A stretch of DNA of 64,000 bases, taken from positions 17,768-81,767 of the forward strand of contig JAFCCM010000012.1 in assembly GCA_017610225.1 (NCBI GenBank), given 5' to 3'. This document shows positions 44,273 through 53,541 of this stretch, piece by piece; positions within the stretch are counted from its first letter, which is position 1, and every line of letters begins with the position of its first letter. The DNA comes from Candidatus Aenigmatarchaeota archaeon. Its GTDB lineage: Archaea > Aenigmatarchaeota > Aenigmatarchaeia > CG10238-14. The notes beneath the pieces were generated by a model. It was given only the letters and a program-made list of their open reading frames with translations, was not told the DNA's origin and made no database searches. Made by a program: the position numbers and the translations under genes.

Positions 44273-44311
44273 ACAAAAAAAGAGTGAGGATAACTATCAT
44301 CCCCACTCTTT
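44273..44311 (-). terminator. Intrinsic terminator after the exported-protein gene at 44345
   Basis: AAAGAGTG ... CACTCTTT stem (44279-44311), with further pairing inside, then a run of seven T on the minus strand. Confidence 0.88.
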
Positions 44312-44344
44312 ATTATGTTCTAACTACTGGTAAAATCGACCGGT

Positions 44345-45059
44345 CTATCTGGTCATTTTCTTCTTTACGGGTTGTTCAAGGTCGTAATCAACCAGAGCAA
44401 AACCTTGCAACCAGGGTAGATCTCTTGTTCCAGCTTGGGCACTTGAATATCCCATGCCGCTGGAACTTACATTTGTGTGACCTGCACCATTGACCTGAGC
44501 TTGAGTCGTATTAAGACCAACGCCCCAACCAGATGAGAACACATCACGTACAGCACCCTGAGCTGTGAAATGAATCACGTTGGCGCCTGCTTCTAATGCT
44601 TCCTTAGCAGCTGCGGCCATAACTTCAACCATAGTTGCATTTCGGCCATCGGACTTGGCAGTAACATAACCCGATTTTGATATACCGAGTGTCGCCGTTT
44701 TCTCTGCGGGTCGGTGCATCGTTGTAAGTAAGATCAGCTATTTCAAGTTCGGCCTCAGCATCATCAAAACCCTTGAGTATACTGTCCAAAGCACCATCGC
44801 TAAACCAACATACATACATCAGTATGGTTTCAACGGGCTGGAATCCTTCACTCGGTAATGGTTTGCCGAAGTAGTTAATGGCCGGACCGTATGCAGCACC
44901 ACCGGGAATCGGGGCGGCAATACTTGTATTGTAAGAGTTAATGGGACCCTGAGTTATATCAGCATCAGACACAGCATCAGCGTCACTATCAGCCATGGCC
45001 GGGATTGCAAACAGAATGAACATTGCTGCAATTACACTTACGAAAATATTTTTCATCAT
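44345..45059 (-). CDS. Exported protein gene with an apparent frameshift
   Basis: The first frame (from 45059) encodes a clear signal peptide (KNIFVSVIAAMFILFAIPAM, ADS cleavage) and continues to about DLTYNDAP before ending at 44625. The second frame (+1) continues from about 44719 with KTATLGISKSGYVTAKSDG to 44345. Together they make one exported protein of roughly 235 residues, Ala/Gly-rich, ending PVKKKMTR. Base composition is clearly more GC-rich than the neighbours. Not recognised. The break near 44700 is a sequence error or decay. Confidence 0.65.
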
Positions 45060-45099
45060 TATTTTTTGAACTCCTGTATTTAGGTGTTTATATTTTAAA

Positions 45100-45133
45100 G
45101 AATGTGACAGATAAATATTTATCTGTCACATTC
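45100..45133 (-). terminator. Palindromic terminator
   Basis: A 34-base perfect palindrome (GAATGTGACAGATAAAT and its complement), followed by TTTAAAATAT on the minus strand. Located between the two exported-protein genes. Confidence 0.75.
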
Positions 45134-45157
45134 AACATAAGTCAATCAAATCTGATA

Positions 45158-46075
45158 TTACCTGGGGTCACCTATTGACCCGTTAACTGTTGCTTGTGAA
45201 GAACCATGAACAGATATTACAGTCATGTTACCGGTCGTAGATATATTCCCATTTAGAGAAGCATTACCAGAACCTGAAACTCCACCGTTATAAGAGAAAG
45301 TGGTGGTACCGCCGGCAAAGCTATTTCCATTAGTAATTATACCACTGACCATACCAGAACCGGACACATTTGAAGCTACCAGATTCTTAGCATTTGTAGT
45401 AACACTATTTTGAGCATAACCGGAGATGCTTACACCCGGATTGATTGTAACAATGCTACTACCTTGGGTAGAAATTCCACCACTCAAACAATCAGCGCCG
45501 ATTGCAAGACCGCGTCCAGAAGCATAGTCACTACTTTCGTTCATGAAATAACCATTACTCATTTGCTGGGCACCGATACCACTTCCATTAGGGTATCCAA
45601 TTTCGTTGACCCAGGTTTCCTGAGCAACGTTCCCACTAACACTGAGGTTAGTAACTACGGTTTCACGATCTCCACACAATCCAAGAGCAAGGCCGCCACC
45701 AATAATATGGCCATTGGTTGCTGCACTCGCTTCCGCTGCTGATGTATAACCGGAATCATTTACATCTGTCTTGGCACTGGACTCATCCATTCCTGTGAGA
45801 CCGCCTGTCTCATATGCATATCCGGGAATCGTAAAACACCAAATTTTAATCGGCGCTGCTGAGGCCGATGTGGCAACTGTTCCATATGCAATACCGTTCG
45901 ACGAGGCGATGGCACCATCATTACCTGGGGTTTTACTGGAATAATCGTCAGATGCTGCTCCACCTTCATAAAAACCGGTAACGGTTGCATTACCAGATCC
46001 ACCACCTGCGATTGCCAAACTACCAAAACTGAACATCAGTCCTGCTGCGATTAACGCAATAATTCTTTTCTTCAT
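45158..46075 (-). CDS. Exported Gly/Ser/Asn-rich protein
   Basis: 305 residues. Signal peptide KKRIIALIAAGLMFSFGSLA, cleavage near AIAGG. The mature protein is built from short strand-turn units rich in Gly, Ser, Asn and Thr (SGNVAQ, VSGSGMVSGI, VSGSGNASLNGN, SSQATVNGSIG), suggesting a repetitive beta structure, with a few Cys. More GC-rich than the phage background. Exported by the host Sec system; function unknown, possibly outer-surface. Confidence 0.8.
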   Translation of the reverse strand: MKKRIIALIAAGLMFSFGSLAIAGGGSGNATVTGFYEGGAASDDYSSKTPGNDGAIASSNGIAYGTVATSASAAPIKIWCFTIPGYAYETGGLTGMDESSAKTDVNDSGYTSAAEASAATNGHIIGGGLALGLCGDRETVVTNLSVSGNVAQETWVNEIGYPNGSGIGAQQMSNGYFMNESSDYASGRGLAIGADCLSGGISTQGSSIVTINPGVSISGYAQNSVTTNAKNLVASNVSGSGMVSGIITNGNSFAGGTTTFSYNGGVSGSGNASLNGNISTTGNMTVISVHGSSQATVNGSIGDPR

Positions 46076-46172
46076 TTTAAAACTCCTTGCTATTTAAGGT
46101 TTATGTTTCAATTTGTTATAAGCTTATACTAAATTCCTACTTCCATGCAGACCTCATGATTAGTCTGCGGCA

Positions 46173-46430
46173 TCAGTTCTTTTGACGATCTGATACTTCT
46201 TTGATACGATCCTCTGTTGCCGGAGTAATCGCACCTTCTTCAACTCTATCCTGAATGTTCGTTTCATTATCAGATGTTTCTTTGGGTGGTTCTGCTGTCC
46301 AGAGATAATGGGGACCAAGCAATTCCGGTGATACAATTGTATTTGGAATCGGGGTCTTTTCATCATCTGCAAAAGCAATCCCAGTGATAATAAAGCATAC
46401 AAGCATTAATGCAACAGCGATCTTCTTCAC
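46173..46430 (-). CDS. Small exported protein
   Basis: 85 residues with signal peptide KKIAVALMLVCFIITGIAFA, then a short acidic, proline-containing mature chain (about 64 residues). Not recognised. It shares the operon with the two neighbouring exported proteins. Confidence 0.75.
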   Translation of the reverse strand: MKKIAVALMLVCFIITGIAFADDEKTPIPNTIVSPELLGPHYLWTAEPPKETSDNETNIQDRVEEGAITPATEDRIKEVSDRQKN

Positions 46431-46447
46431 GATCTCACCTCCTTTCT

Positions 46448-46981
46448 TTAATTGGTTAATCTATAATTGATATTCCCGAAATGCATAATTGGGAAATTAT
46501 CAACTGTAACTAAGTCCACTCCATATTGAATCTTGCCTATATCTTCTTTATGGAATGGAAGGTTAATTATAAACTGTCTGTAAGGCAAATCGCTTATACC
46601 CACAACCTTCCTGTTATATTTTGCATAACTTTCATGTTTCTTCATAGTCGTAATTTTTTCAACAAGTTTATACTCTATACGCTTCGGATTTCTAACTTCA
46701 ATCGTAAGGCATACATGTGAATATTTTTTCATTGAAAATTTATAATCCTTGGTATAAGGAATGAAGGTTGGATGTTGAATAATTGACCCATCTAAATCTT
46801 GTTTCGATTTAAATGTTGCCCAATATGATACTGTTTGAATGTTTAAATCAGATGTGCTCATTAACATATAATGAGGAGTTGGTATTTGTCTTCCGGTTGG
46901 ATCAATTAGTTGAATGTTTTTGACACCGCATCCTGAAAATAACAAGATGCTCAATAATAAGATACCCCAATATTTTAACAT
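46448..46981 (-). CDS. Lipoprotein
   Basis: 177 residues from ATG 46981 (AAGGATG upstream). MLKYWGILLLSILLFSGC is a lipoprotein signal with the lipobox LFSGC. The mature part is strand-rich. First gene after promoter motif copy C, heading the exported-protein cassette. Function unknown; envelope protection against other phages is a possibility. Confidence 0.82.
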   Translation of the reverse strand: MLKYWGILLLSILLFSGCGVKNIQLIDPTGRQIPTPHYMLMSTSDLNIQTVSYWATFKSKQDLDGSIIQHPTFIPYTKDYKFSMKKYSHVCLTIEVRNPKRIEYKLVEKITTMKKHESYAKYNRKVVGISDLPYRQFIINLPFHKEDIGKIQYGVDLVTVDNFPIMHFGNINYRLTN

Positions 46982-47048
46982 TTTACATCCTTTCATTTTT
47001 ATAGGTTGATTCAATAGTTATAAAAAATTAACGAAATACCCTTCATTA

Positions 47049-47074
47049 TTATTCACTAATTAATATATATAGAT
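47049..47074 (-). promoter_or_regulatory. Recurrent phage promoter-like motif, copy C
   Basis: Minus strand CTATATATATTAAT, then TAG, then TGAATAA, about 70 bases upstream of the lipoprotein start. Confidence 0.68.
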
Positions 47075-47092
47075 CTGTATGGATTTAAATGG

Positions 47093-47809
47093 TTACTTAA
47101 AAGATAGTAAAGTTTCTAATGTAATAGTTGAATGGATACTTTTGGATCTGTTTAATTGTTTTGGAATGACTTGTAAATTTTTATGGTGAGCTATTTTATT
47201 TGGAGGGATATTATTCAAAAACCCATCATATATAGAATATATATGATCTAATTCATAATTATATTTATTCCCTCTTAAGTTGAGGTTGTTTATTTTAAAA
47301 AAATATTTTTTTAAAGTTTTGTAAGTTTCTCGATGCACTAATGAAGAATATCGTTTGAATTTTTCAAGTTGTTTAGGATCAACTTTTCTATCAAATTCTT
47401 CACATTTATCTTTACAAATTTCTGAGCAATAGAAATAGCTATTCCCGCTCACTTCATAATTTCGATCAAATCTTCTTAATCTTTCATATAATTGTGATCT
47501 TGTTGGTGTAAAATATTTATCACAGAATTTACATTTTACTTTAATTTGTCCATTTTCAAATTTTGGATTTTCTTCCTTAATAAAGGTTGGGTATTTTTCT
47601 TTATATTCTTCTATTGTGTATATTCTTGATTTGCTTACTGCTTTTGCATTTTTTCTAACTCGTTCATCAGTTTCTTTTGTCAGTCCTTTATTCCATGTAC
47701 TTTTTCCTTTTCTTACTTTTTTAAAATGTTTGCTTCTCTGTTCTCTCAAAAGTTTAGCTTTTTCAGGACCATGAATTTTTTCATATGTTTTTCCTTTTAA
47801 CGATGCCAT
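47093..47809 (-). CDS. HNH endonuclease with NUMOD-like N-terminus
   Basis: 238 residues. NUMOD-like basic N-terminal part, a Cys domain (CKFCDKYFTPTRSQLYERLR, YFYCSEICKDKC) and an HNH-like end (YELDHIYSIYDGF ... HHKNLQVIPKQLNRSKS). The middle Cys domain matches that of the 16930-17823 protein, so the two are paralogues. Its ATG overlaps the amidase stop by one base. Confidence 0.85.
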   Translation of the reverse strand: MASLKGKTYEKIHGPEKAKLLREQRSKHFKKVRKGKSTWNKGLTKETDERVRKNAKAVSKSRIYTIEEYKEKYPTFIKEENPKFENGQIKVKCKFCDKYFTPTRSQLYERLRRFDRNYEVSGNSYFYCSEICKDKCEEFDRKVDPKQLEKFKRYSSLVHRETYKTLKKYFFKINNLNLRGNKYNYELDHIYSIYDGFLNNIPPNKIAHHKNLQVIPKQLNRSKSIHSTITLETLLSFK

Positions 47810-48327
47810 TATTTAATTACAAACCTTCTTACTTGTGTAATAAGTCTATCTTTATCAAAAAACTCTCCGGGACAATATACATCTTTATCTGTTGATACTT
47901 CTTTATGAAGTTTAATTTTACTTGGTGTGATGTTAAACATTTTCATCATTGGATTTACTAATCTGTAAGCCATAATTTCATATAATCGTTTTGGTGGGAT
48001 TTTAAAATCATAATTACCTAAAATACTAATATGAATCGCTCTCGAATTTATTTCATCTGGAATTGAATCCCACTCACAAAGATATGGATATGGACGAGTT
48101 GCAATAGCTACGTAATCTTCTTTAATCTTTTCAATAACATAATGATAATTTACATCGCCTTGTTTTAATTCTAATACTCCTTTAAATATTCCAGGCATTT
48201 GATATTTCGGATTGTCAATACGTGCTTCAGGATTCTTATACATTTCTGCCGTATGATGTATGATAATCCACTTGACCGACTGTCGTCTTATCTTTAATAA
48301 AGAAGGTCTTAAAATAATTTTGGCCAT
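47809..48327 (-). CDS. N-acetylmuramoyl-L-alanine amidase (PGRP/Amidase_2), probable endolysin
   Basis: 172 residues. VKWIIIHHTAE gives the first zinc histidine, VNYHYVIEK the active-site strand, and LHKEVSTDKDVYCPGE the second zinc His and Cys. It would cut the amide between muramic acid and the peptide. It lacks a signal peptide or binding domain, so release would need a holin not seen here, or it may be a tail-associated lysin, being beside the baseplate block. Confidence 0.92.
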   Translation of the reverse strand: MAKIILRPSLLKIRRQSVKWIIIHHTAEMYKNPEARIDNPKYQMPGIFKGVLELKQGDVNYHYVIEKIKEDYVAIATRPYPYLCEWDSIPDEINSRAIHISILGNYDFKIPPKRLYEIMAYRLVNPMMKMFNITPSKIKLHKEVSTDKDVYCPGEFFDKDRLITQVRRFVIK

Positions 48328-48336
48328 TGTAACTCC

Positions 48337-49266
48337 TTATAATATAATATCTAAACTAGCTGAAACATATCTATTCTTACCAAGTTCCATTGATGCTAAC
48401 ATGCATATAACTTCTGATGGATAAAAGAGCTCCTGATATGGTGTTGTTGCTGCATCAAATTTAAATGCGACTTTATACGCTTTCATGAGACCTCGAAATA
48501 TAAATGGATATTTGTTAATTATACTATTTAAGTTTGAGTCATTAGCACCATAAGACTCAAATGCATATTCTAATATAGCATTAACTCTAGTATCGAAAGC
48601 ATCTCCTGAAAATTTTGAATATGGTTTAACTGCATTTATAATTTTATCGGCATACACTTTTCCATTTAATTTAACATTTCCAGTTTCAAACCTTCGAATA
48701 TACATTATCCAATCAAGAATTGATTTTTTATCGTTACCCTTCATATCAAATATTATATCTAAAAAGTTTGAATAATATTGATGTAATGGAACAATATTTA
48801 TTCTAGTGAATTTAGTTTGGTTTTTTTCAGCAGCCATATGCATACATTCATGTAATGTTACACTTGCTAAATGTTTATCAGGAACCCAAGTAAGAATTTT
48901 ATAACTCGTGTCAATTAAAACAATTATTGTGTTGCTATCATGCATATAGATGCCATATGCTCCAGAATATTTATGCTTTAGACCGGTGAAGAAATGTTTT
49001 AAATAATATGAAAAACTTGATTTAGTCAAAAATGCAGGAATGATAGTTTTTTCATTAACCAATTTTATAACTGTTTTATGACTTTTTACTGGAGTATTTT
49101 TTAACAAACTTAATATAAACTTTTGTCTTAATTTTTCATTTGTATAAAACTCAACTCCACCAAGCTTTATAGTTTCCCTATCTTTTCTTGTAATGCCGGG
49201 AGTAGTAGCCATTTCGTTTTGGGTATATTTAAAATTAATTTCTTTTAAATCATCCTCGTAACTCAT
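48337..49266 (-). CDS. Putative zinc metallopeptidase in the tail block
   Basis: 309 residues. VTLHECMHMAAEK matches HExxH with a helix, preceded by strands (DSNTIIVLIDTSYKI). The rest is helical. Located between amidase and PAAR genes; proteases of this kind can be virion proteins that process or carry the tail tip. The third zinc ligand is not certain. Confidence 0.7.
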   Translation of the reverse strand: MSYEDDLKEINFKYTQNEMATTPGITRKDRETIKLGGVEFYTNEKLRQKFILSLLKNTPVKSHKTVIKLVNEKTIIPAFLTKSSFSYYLKHFFTGLKHKYSGAYGIYMHDSNTIIVLIDTSYKILTWVPDKHLASVTLHECMHMAAEKNQTKFTRINIVPLHQYYSNFLDIIFDMKGNDKKSILDWIMYIRRFETGNVKLNGKVYADKIINAVKPYSKFSGDAFDTRVNAILEYAFESYGANDSNLNSIINKYPFIFRGLMKAYKVAFKFDAATTPYQELFYPSEVICMLASMELGKNRYVSASLDIIL

Positions 49267-49276
49267 GCTCTTCTCC

Positions 49277-49573
49277 TTAACCAGTTATGTGTGTTGGATT
49301 ACCTGCAGTTATTGATCCTATTAAACATCCTGTGGTAGTACTTCCGACATGTGCTTTTGATTTTCCGTTTGTAAAATTTGTTGCACTACCTGAATTAATA
49401 GTTCCTGTATGTCCACATTTGCCTTGCACAGTATCTCCTACTCTTGCTACTGCTGGTCCACCAGAAAAATGATCTGGGCTTCCAGTTATAATCACACCAG
49501 TCATAGGAGTTGGCTGTTGATGACATATACATATTCCTACCCATGGATCTCCTATCCTTGCTACATCTGGCAT
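49277..49573 (-). CDS. PAAR-repeat spike-tip protein
   Basis: 98 residues with PAAR features: ARIGDPWVGICICH, ITGSPDHFSGGPAVARVGD, KCGHTG, and repeated HVGS/HITG turns. It caps the gp5/VgrG-like spike and sharpens the membrane-piercing tip, with a metal held by Cys/His. It lies next to the gp5-like gene block. Confidence 0.92.
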   Translation of the reverse strand: MPDVARIGDPWVGICICHQQPTPMTGVIITGSPDHFSGGPAVARVGDTVQGKCGHTGTINSGSATNFTNGKSKAHVGSTTTGCLIGSITAGNPTHITG

Positions 49574-49593
49574 TATATAATCTCCTAGATACT

Positions 49594-51234
49594 CTATGAT
49601 ATGTTTTCAAGTATTCTATCAACTTCTGTGTTTGTTACTGGAGGCCATTTCTTAATAGCTTGTCTTAGTGCTTCCTTCATGAGAGCGGGAATTATAGTTG
49701 TGTCGCTTATCCATTCAGATGAAGGTATTTTATCTGAATATGTAACTCCTACATTACCAAAATTGTCTCTGAATATAGGTCTAAATCTTCCAGTAGTCAA
49801 GTTTCTTATACTAAGATTACCAGACATAAATCCTCCAACTGCCCAATAATTATGTTTCACTCCATCTATCATTTTTTCTTTTAGTTCATGCACCAATGAA
49901 TAAACATATGTTGAAATATCTACAGTTAGTTGGTCGGGGGAAGGTAAATCTATAATAATTTTCCATACCAAATGATTATATGCATCTGACATAAAAACTG
50001 GTTTCCATGATCTGTTTGGATCATAGTCAGTATAATTGTTAGCATATTTAGTATAAAACAATCCCTGATCTACAACATATTTAGCTAATGCTACTTTCGG
50101 AGGTGGTGGATCAGGTGGCTCGCCAGGTGTTACTAATACTGGTTGATAAGGTTCTGGTGCCGGCATCTCTACTAATCTTGCTGGAGTACTTCCTGAATCT
50201 GGTTTTACAAATACAGTTTTTGAATTATCTTCCATGTATTGTTTTTTTATAGCTATAGAATCAGATTGTGTTTTGCCCATTGCAGATGATTCAACCGTTA
50301 ATGTGTTTGCTCCCATTTTTACTGCTGCCTGTGTATTGCCTTGACTTTTTGCTTGAAGATTCATACCCTTTTTAATGTTACTTGCTTTAATTGGATCAAC
50401 ACCAAGTAAAAATTTATCAATATCAAATTCTCCATAATTTGATTTGGCTGGATCACTGTGTAACCCAACTGTGTCATAAAAACAATCAAGTTCTGCTGTC
50501 ATGCCATCAACTTGATCTGCAAAAGCAGAACCTCCAATTGAATTAGTACATTCGACCATTGAGTCCATCATTTTTAAACTTTTTGCTACGTCACTAACAA
50601 CTGTTTTCCTTATATTGACTTCACTAAATCCTGAAGGGATTACATCACTTGCTGCTTCAGCAGGATCTGTAACTGATGTTTTCGGAATACTATTTGAAGG
50701 TCGTGGTGCGCCAGCTAGAGTATCTAGTTCAGCACCAAGTCCTAATTCTTCAAAAGGTACACCCGGAAATTCTTTTTTCATTTCGTCAATTACATCATTA
50801 ACTACCTGTGTAGTATTTGTACTTGCTCCTGCATTTAAAGCATCAGTTAACTTACCTGGTTCTGAAAACTTTGGAACTTCCGTAGCATAAGATGCGAAGA
50901 AACTACATTTGTTAATTGTATCTGTTATATTGTTCGCCAGCGCATCAGAGGTTGCCCACGCCGAACTTCCATACGCAGCATCTAATGAATTTACCATCAT
51001 CGAATTAATAACGGTGGGTGGACTTGTTTTACAGTTGGTTATTCTTGATTTTATATCACTTAACTGTCCTTCTAACTCACTACATTTACTAGTCAAAGGA
51101 CCCATAAAAGAATCAAATTCATCAACTAATGTATTAGCAACAGAAGCATCAAATGCACCTGTTGAATCATAAACAATAATAGTAGTTGTATCATAGAAAG
51201 ATGTTGTGTCAATGTATGCTGTTGAGTCTGCCAT
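49594..51234 (-). CDS. Probable baseplate/tail structural protein
   Basis: 546 residues, low in charged motifs, with helical (FDSFMGPLTSKCSELEGQLSD) and proline-rich (PGEPPDPPPPK) parts. Placed between PAAR and the gp5-like spike, with a one-base overlap to the latter. No family recognised. Confidence 0.7.
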   Translation of the reverse strand: MADSTAYIDTTSFYDTTTIIVYDSTGAFDASVANTLVDEFDSFMGPLTSKCSELEGQLSDIKSRITNCKTSPPTVINSMMVNSLDAAYGSSAWATSDALANNITDTINKCSFFASYATEVPKFSEPGKLTDALNAGASTNTTQVVNDVIDEMKKEFPGVPFEELGLGAELDTLAGAPRPSNSIPKTSVTDPAEAASDVIPSGFSEVNIRKTVVSDVAKSLKMMDSMVECTNSIGGSAFADQVDGMTAELDCFYDTVGLHSDPAKSNYGEFDIDKFLLGVDPIKASNIKKGMNLQAKSQGNTQAAVKMGANTLTVESSAMGKTQSDSIAIKKQYMEDNSKTVFVKPDSGSTPARLVEMPAPEPYQPVLVTPGEPPDPPPPKVALAKYVVDQGLFYTKYANNYTDYDPNRSWKPVFMSDAYNHLVWKIIIDLPSPDQLTVDISTYVYSLVHELKEKMIDGVKHNYWAVGGFMSGNLSIRNLTTGRFRPIFRDNFGNVGVTYSDKIPSSEWISDTTIIPALMKEALRQAIKKWPPVTNTEVDRILENIS

Positions 51235-52238
51235 TATAATTCTCTACTCCCATCTGGATTTGATGGTGAAGCAGGAGTTGCATCAACAGTGGTTGCAGGT
51301 GGTGGGGTTGATGCTCCTGAATTATCTTGAATAGTAGGGGATGCATCTCTAGCAATCATACCACCAGATTGAGTATGCATATCTCCAGCAGATTGCACAT
51401 ACAGTTCATCTCCAACCTTTGTAATTTTTGTCCCACCTACTTCTTCAATAGCATGAGATCCACTTTTTACATTATATTCACCTGATGATTGACTGTTGAT
51501 TGTACCTCCAGATAAGAAATTAATATCTTTTGTTGCTGTAAGATACATTGCACCTCCAGATAAAAAATGTTGATCTCCACTGGTTGTTACTAATAAGTGA
51601 CCACCTGATTTTATATGAATATCACTAGCCACTTGTATTTCAATAGTTCTATCATCAATGTCTAATTTAATAAAGTCGCCTTTATATGTTTTGATTAATA
51701 ATTTTTGTTTGTCAACTCTTTCATCAAGTAATATTGTGGTTTGATTATCTTCAATTTCAAATACAGAAACTGTATCTCCAGAAGGAGGATTTGTCAGCTT
51801 TCTTTTTCTACCTGTTATTTCAGTCCTTTCATCATCGGGATCATCAGAGACAACAATTGCTCTACCGTCTCCACTTTTAATTAATGTCCATTTATTTTCA
51901 AAATTTGATCCTACCTGATTTTCCGGTAAGACTTTTGTATTTTCTAAATCTAGTGCACCAAAATAATATGGTCTGTTAATATTACCACCTTCAAAAAATA
52001 CAAAAACCCAAGCCCCTTTTTGTGGAATGTATGATGATCCAGCATAGTAGTTATCCATATTATCTTCTTTATTTCTTCCACCAAGAGGATTGTTTGCGGG
52101 TCTTGCCCAAATTCCTTTTGTTCTGTCAACCTCAGGCATAAAATCAGGAATGTGTACAAGGACTCTACCGAACTGCTCTTTATCTTTATTGTTAACAACA
52201 ACAGCTCTATAGTTTCCAAATGCAGATGCTTTTTCCAT
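51234..52238 (-). CDS. gp5/VgrG-like baseplate spike protein
   Basis: 334 residues. The N-terminal OB-fold (FGRVLVHIPDF ... GIWARPAN, GAWVFVFFEGG, NRPYYFGAL) is typical of gp5/VgrG. The later part contains repeated short strands (DIHIKSGGHLLVTTSGDQHF, LSGGAMYLTATKDINFLSGG) matching the triple-stranded beta-helix needle. It ends in a Pro/Thr/Ser-rich tail. No lysozyme domain is fused, unlike T4 gp5. Forms the central spike. Confidence 0.9.
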   Translation of the reverse strand: MEKASAFGNYRAVVVNNKDKEQFGRVLVHIPDFMPEVDRTKGIWARPANNPLGGRNKEDNMDNYYAGSSYIPQKGAWVFVFFEGGNINRPYYFGALDLENTKVLPENQVGSNFENKWTLIKSGDGRAIVVSDDPDDERTEITGRKRKLTNPPSGDTVSVFEIEDNQTTILLDERVDKQKLLIKTYKGDFIKLDIDDRTIEIQVASDIHIKSGGHLLVTTSGDQHFLSGGAMYLTATKDINFLSGGTINSQSSGEYNVKSGSHAIEEVGGTKITKVGDELYVQSAGDMHTQSGGMIARDASPTIQDNSGASTPPPATTVDATPASPSNPDGSREL

Positions 52239-53138
52239 TTATTTCCTTTTAAATATAACTTTAGAAATTTCTAATATTTTTGAAAACTCTCTTTCATTAT
52301 ATTTTGATAAATATGTTGATATGACATTACTTCCTTTAATATCAGAAGTTGCAATTGTAGCGATGAATCTTGAACAATCCTCAAATGCAGGCATTACATT
52401 TAAACCAAAGAATCTCAATAACTTAGCTGCAAATACATGTTTATTTATATTTGGCATTACACCAAAATCTGATAATGCTTGAATGAAATTGCTTATGTTT
52501 TCAAAGTCATATTTCTTTAAATCACTCTCAATTTCTTTATAATCAAATGCAGATGCAGAGGATGCTTTTCTATATGCATACGTCCCGTGTTTTCCAAAAA
52601 ATGCAGTTAACACATAAAGGTTTGTCAAAAATTTCATTTTTGGAATTTCAGTTGAGAAACTTCCTAATAATCCATACTGTTTTCCAAATAGTCTCATTAA
52701 AACACTAAGAAGATAATTTGATATTACTTCACTATATTTGTCTGTGATTGGTATCTTACCTGATATCAACTCACTAAAAACAATACCATATACCATAAGA
52801 GCATATAAATTAAATGTTCCTGGTTTTGTTGTTTCTATATCAGTAACACCAAAAGGACTAACATTTAATATCATACTTTTTGTTGGGATATTATATGTGA
52901 TTGGTAATGGGTAATCTGGCATGTTCACAACATTGATAAATTTCCGTTCGTTTAAATTTGTTAATTTGTTAAACACCTTATCTTTTGTATAATGACTTAT
53001 TCTGTTTTTCATTAATTCAACCATTACAAAAATTCTACGTGGCCCATTTTCGACAGTATATTTTGCAATAGTTGCCTTAGGCATTCTTAAAATATTATCA
53101 ACTCCCTTTAATAAATCAAACTTTTCTTTAACTATCAT
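52239..53138 (-). CDS. Hypothetical baseplate-region protein
   Basis: 299 residues with a helical C-terminal half. Sits between the gp5-like and gp53-like genes, abutting both. Not recognised; structural or assembly role inferred from position. Confidence 0.75.
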   Translation of the reverse strand: MIVKEKFDLLKGVDNILRMPKATIAKYTVENGPRRIFVMVELMKNRISHYTKDKVFNKLTNLNERKFINVVNMPDYPLPITYNIPTKSMILNVSPFGVTDIETTKPGTFNLYALMVYGIVFSELISGKIPITDKYSEVISNYLLSVLMRLFGKQYGLLGSFSTEIPKMKFLTNLYVLTAFFGKHGTYAYRKASSASAFDYKEIESDLKKYDFENISNFIQALSDFGVMPNINKHVFAAKLLRFFGLNVMPAFEDCSRFIATIATSDIKGSNVISTYLSKYNEREFSKILEISKVIFKRK

Positions 53139-53530
53139 TACCAGCTTACCTCCTCAAGTTCACTGACAGGTCGTTTTGGGAATTTGTCCTTTAACATTTC
53201 TGTTATTGCAGACATTGTAGGTATAATAACAGTCTCTAGCTCAAAAAATTCAATTGATGGTACAGCATTTACATACATTAATAATTGTGCGAGAGCAACT
53301 GTTCCATATTCATCGTAACTAAGATAATCCGGACGCATCAAATATTGTCTTTCAAATTTTACTTCTTTTGAATTTGTTAATAAAAAATATAAATATTGGT
53401 CAATTGTTTCAAGTGCCGGCGCAGGGAATGTAAAATATCCATTTGCAGTTCGATATCTATCTCCTGAGAAATTGATATCAATTGCTAAATTTGCCCTTTG
53501 ACGACTTTCTCTATCAATTGTTTCTGCCAT
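53138..53530 (-). CDS. gp53-like baseplate wedge protein
   Basis: 130 residues. YLMRPDYLSYDEYGTVALAQ LLMYVNAVPS is the characteristic gp53 segment (arginine-proline-aspartate, then tyrosine-glycine-threonine). FFELETVIIP follows, as in the LysM-like end of gp53. It joins wedges around the hub. Confidence 0.82.
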   Translation of the reverse strand: MAETIDRESRQRANLAIDINFSGDRYRTANGYFTFPAPALETIDQYLYFLLTNSKEVKFERQYLMRPDYLSYDEYGTVALAQLLMYVNAVPSIEFFELETVIIPTMSAITEMLKDKFPKRPVSELEEVSW

Positions 53531-53541
53531 ATATTATCCGC

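Noticed and set aside
46147..46168. Small hairpin GCAGAC/GTCTGC as a terminator
   Set aside because: Only six base pairs with no T run, and mostly beyond the gene end; too weak to call.
46160..46402. 80-codon frame overlapping the small exported protein
   Set aside because: The overlapping frame at 46173-46430 has a clear signal peptide; this one is its shadow.
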